Positions 63,722-64,000 of a stretch of 64,000 nucleotides of DNA are shown piece by piece. The notes under the pieces are model-generated. The model was not told the DNA's origin. It saw only the letters and a list, made by a program, of their open reading frames with translations, and did not search any database. The position numbers and the translations under genes were made by a program. This DNA comes from Sulfurimonas sp. (lineage in GTDB: Bacteria > Campylobacterota > Campylobacteria > Campylobacterales > Sulfurimonadaceae). The stretch is from positions 101,755 through 165,754 of the forward strand of contig JAABQD010000002.1 of assembly GCA_011391635.1 (NCBI GenBank). The letters are read 5' to 3'. Position 1 is the stretch's first letter. Every line of letters begins with the position of its first letter.

Positions 63722-64000
63722 TCACTTTTTCAACTTCACCTGTTCCAATTCCCAATACTCCATCTCAAAACTATCCTTCAAACTTATGCTTTTATATCCG
63801 CCGAGTTTATCGGCGCGTAGGACTGCCATCATGGTGTGTTCTACTATGTCACTTATGATGTTTGCTTCTTGTTCTGACTTTCCACATGCCAAGATTCCGT
63901 AGTTTTTTATTACAATATAGTTTGGTGAGTGGTTGAGGCAGATTTCATTTTTTGCGAACTTTTTAAAATAGTTGATGTACTCGTTTTTATAGTTTTGTAT
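63722..64000 (-). CDS. Class II aldolase/adducin-family protein, C-terminal part only
   Basis: The 5' part lies beyond the right edge; 92 codons and the stop are seen. The family feature NHSPNYIVIKNYGILACGKS is the aldolase C-terminal strand, followed by EANIISDIVEHTMMAVLRADKLGG and EMEYWELEQVKLKK. The last block suggests the aldolase part of bifunctional rhamnulose-1-phosphate aldolase-like proteins, but the substrate is unknown. An exact motif copy (63881-63891) encodes ILACGK. The 87 bases between it and the ATPase gene show nothing I can name. Confidence 0.75.
   Translation of the reverse strand: MQNYKNEYINYFKKFAKNEICLNHSPNYIVIKNYGILACGKSEQEANIISDIVEHTMMAVLRADKLGGYKSISLKDSFEMEYWELEQVKLKK

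Noticed and set aside
1..64000. CRISPR array
   Set aside because: The repeated 11-mer is irregularly spaced, occurs in both orientations and lies mostly in genes; there are no regular spacers and no cas genes.
1..64000. Motif as a Chi- or KOPS-like oriented site
   Set aside because: 17 copies on one strand and 21 on the other, with no switch in orientation along the window; such sites are normally strongly strand-biased.

Overview
The window looks like chromosome from a free-living Campylobacterota (epsilonproteobacterium) of the Sulfurimonas / Sulfuricurvum / Arcobacter kind. The DNA is AT-rich and gene-dense. The order rplU-rpmA-obgE-proB-fmt-birA is the one I know from Campylobacter. The block fabZ-lpxA-clpX-mreB-mreC, a futalosine-pathway MqnE, a PglB oligosaccharyltransferase with a PglF-type dehydratase, a UPF0323 lipoprotein and a long-form QueH all fit that phylum. 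The genus is inference. No stretch longer than 300 bases lacks a gene.

Layout. 1-7.9 kb (minus): birA (cut by the left edge), fmt, proB, obgE, rpmA, rplU, a GH17-like/GT2 glucan synthase, tRNA-Ser(GCU), pyrF. 8.1-18.9 kb: two convergent operons of a peptide-ligase/transglutaminase system. The plus operon has a transglutaminase-DUF2126 amidoligase, an ATP-grasp-alpha-E fusion and a second transglutaminase. The minus operon has ATP-grasp, alpha-E, an M14 desuccinylase-like hydrolase and a paralogue of it without metal ligands. 19.1-20.8 kb: a type II restriction-modification pair resembling HinP1I (GCGC). 21-27.5 kb: acetate uptake and activation (DUF485, actP, cNMP/CBS/DUF294 regulator, DnaQ-like exonuclease, acs), then a porin and a chemoreceptor with two Cache domains. 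31.4-35.5 kb: an accessory island with an XRE/AbiEii-like module, slyD, an AAA ATPase and mntA-hepT. 35.6-37.6 kb: a two-component system. 37.7-50 kb (plus): cyclophilin, queH, fabZ, lpxA, clpX, mreB, mreC, a MipA/OmpV protein, carB, a short Sua5-like gene, the UPF0323 lipoprotein and a glutathionylspermidine-synthase-like ligase. 50-59.4 kb (minus): a CheY/CheA-like pair and surface-sugar genes (pglF-like, pgi, galU, pglB, GT2). 59.4-64 kb: mqnE, an LsrK-like kinase, an AAA+TOPRIM two-gene module, and the end of a class II aldolase.

The most striking signal is not a gene. The asymmetric 11-mer TGGCATGTGGA (complement TCCACATGCCA) occurs 38 times exactly, plus about 18 near matches. It lies in both orientations, inside genes and between them. 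Chance predicts about 0.01-0.03 copies. Several intergenic copies form inverted pairs that make hairpins at gene ends. Density, lack of orientation bias, tolerance inside coding frames and terminal inverted pairs resemble the DNA-uptake sequences of Neisseria and Pasteurellaceae. I know of none described in Campylobacterota. Copies also sit at the borders of accessory cassettes: hairpin pairs on both sides of the restriction-modification genes, and one copy within each direct repeat flanking the XRE/AbiEii module.

Much of the gene content is housekeeping. The unusual parts are the dispersed motif, the duplicated amidoligase/ATP-grasp/transglutaminase cluster, the slyD-end duplication around a toxin-antitoxin module, and the AAA+TOPRIM pair between two sugar-metabolism genes.
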